5,212 nucleotides of DNA from Clostridiales bacterium (GTDB lineage: Bacteria; Bacillota; Clostridia; Lutisporales; Lutisporaceae): positions 1-5,212 of the forward strand of contig DUSG01000309.1 in the NCBI GenBank assembly GCA_012842725.1, in the 5' to 3' direction. Of the stretch, positions 5,041 through 5,212 are shown piece by piece. The first letter of the stretch is position 1. Every line of letters begins with the position of its first letter. Made by a program: the position numbers and the translations under genes. The notes under the pieces were generated by a model. It was not told where the DNA came from, did no database searches, and saw nothing but the letters and a program-made list of their open reading frames with translations.

Positions 5041-5212
5041 CTATTCTTCTATGATACCTTTACTTGTATCGACACCTACTGTATCGTCTGCACCGTCTCA
5101 AATTACACTTAGATCGAATCTTTTACTATTGTTCCTCAGTTTGAAATAGCTGTTACTTTAATTTCTCAGCTTAAATTTCTTTCTAATTTTCTAAGTAACT
5201 TTTCATAACATA
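5041..5212 (-). pseudogene. Possible decayed coding remnant at the window edge
   Basis: No intact gene is present, but the minus strand has coding-like pieces broken by stops. One frame from 5210 reads CYEKLLRKLERNLS, TGA, EIKVTAISN, TGA, GTIVKDSI, stop. Another frame, ending with TAG at 5041-5043, reads LRNNSKRFDLSVI, TGA, DGADDTVGVDTSKGIIEE. Switching frames between them could restore one longer protein tail. No family is recognised and chance is a real possibility in AT-rich DNA. Confidence 0.2.

Larger units (their letters stand above)
4896..5212. other. Right-end region without an intact gene
   Basis: This 317-base stretch holds the ribosome binding site and candidate promoter of the flavoprotein gene (to about 4995), then AT-rich spacer, then the possible coding remnant from 5041. 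No RNA gene, insertion-sequence end or attachment site was recognised. Confidence 0.5.

Overview
The window looks like chromosomal DNA of an anaerobic, low-GC Firmicute of the clostridial type. It is AT-rich, its Shine-Dalgarno sites are strong and purine-rich (GGAGG or close), and it encodes a flavo-diiron protein and an iron-sulfur flavoprotein, both typical of anaerobes. This is inferred from style and gene content; no rRNA or marker gene is present to fix the taxon.

Layout from left to right. Positions 1-657 (minus) hold the N-terminal 219 codons of an FprA-type flavo-diiron protein, cut by the window edge. A 480-base gap follows, with a likely FprA promoter and a weak terminator. Positions 1138-1494 (minus) hold the most interesting gene, an ArsC/Spx-family thioredoxin-fold protein. 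It is complete and has a good ribosome binding site, but an in-frame TGA sits exactly where the family's catalytic cysteine belongs (UxxC instead of CxxC). I read it as a probable selenoprotein, with a SECIS-like hairpin just downstream of the TGA. Positions 1655-2356 (minus) encode a UPF0489-like, arginase-related protein of unknown substrate. A possible small ORF (1569-1709) overlaps its 3' end in another frame.

After a 472-base AT-rich gap, positions 2829-4058 (plus) encode an RlmI-like 23S rRNA methyltransferase with its own extended -10 promoter. It is visibly richer in GC than its neighbours. A hairpin at 4079-4099 is a strong terminator for minus-strand transcription and may also end the methyltransferase transcript. 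Positions 4257-4895 (minus) encode a flavodoxin-fold protein with an Isf-like cysteine cluster. The right end (about 5041-5212) has no intact gene but shows coding-like fragments broken by stops, possibly a gene relic.

Spacing and separate promoters suggest mostly single-gene transcription units rather than one operon. Three of the five genes (flavo-diiron protein, Sec/Cys thioredoxin-fold protein, Fe-S flavoprotein) are redox proteins that would suit oxygen, nitric oxide or thiol stress handling in an anaerobe. That functional link is inference from content, not from any shared regulatory site I could identify.
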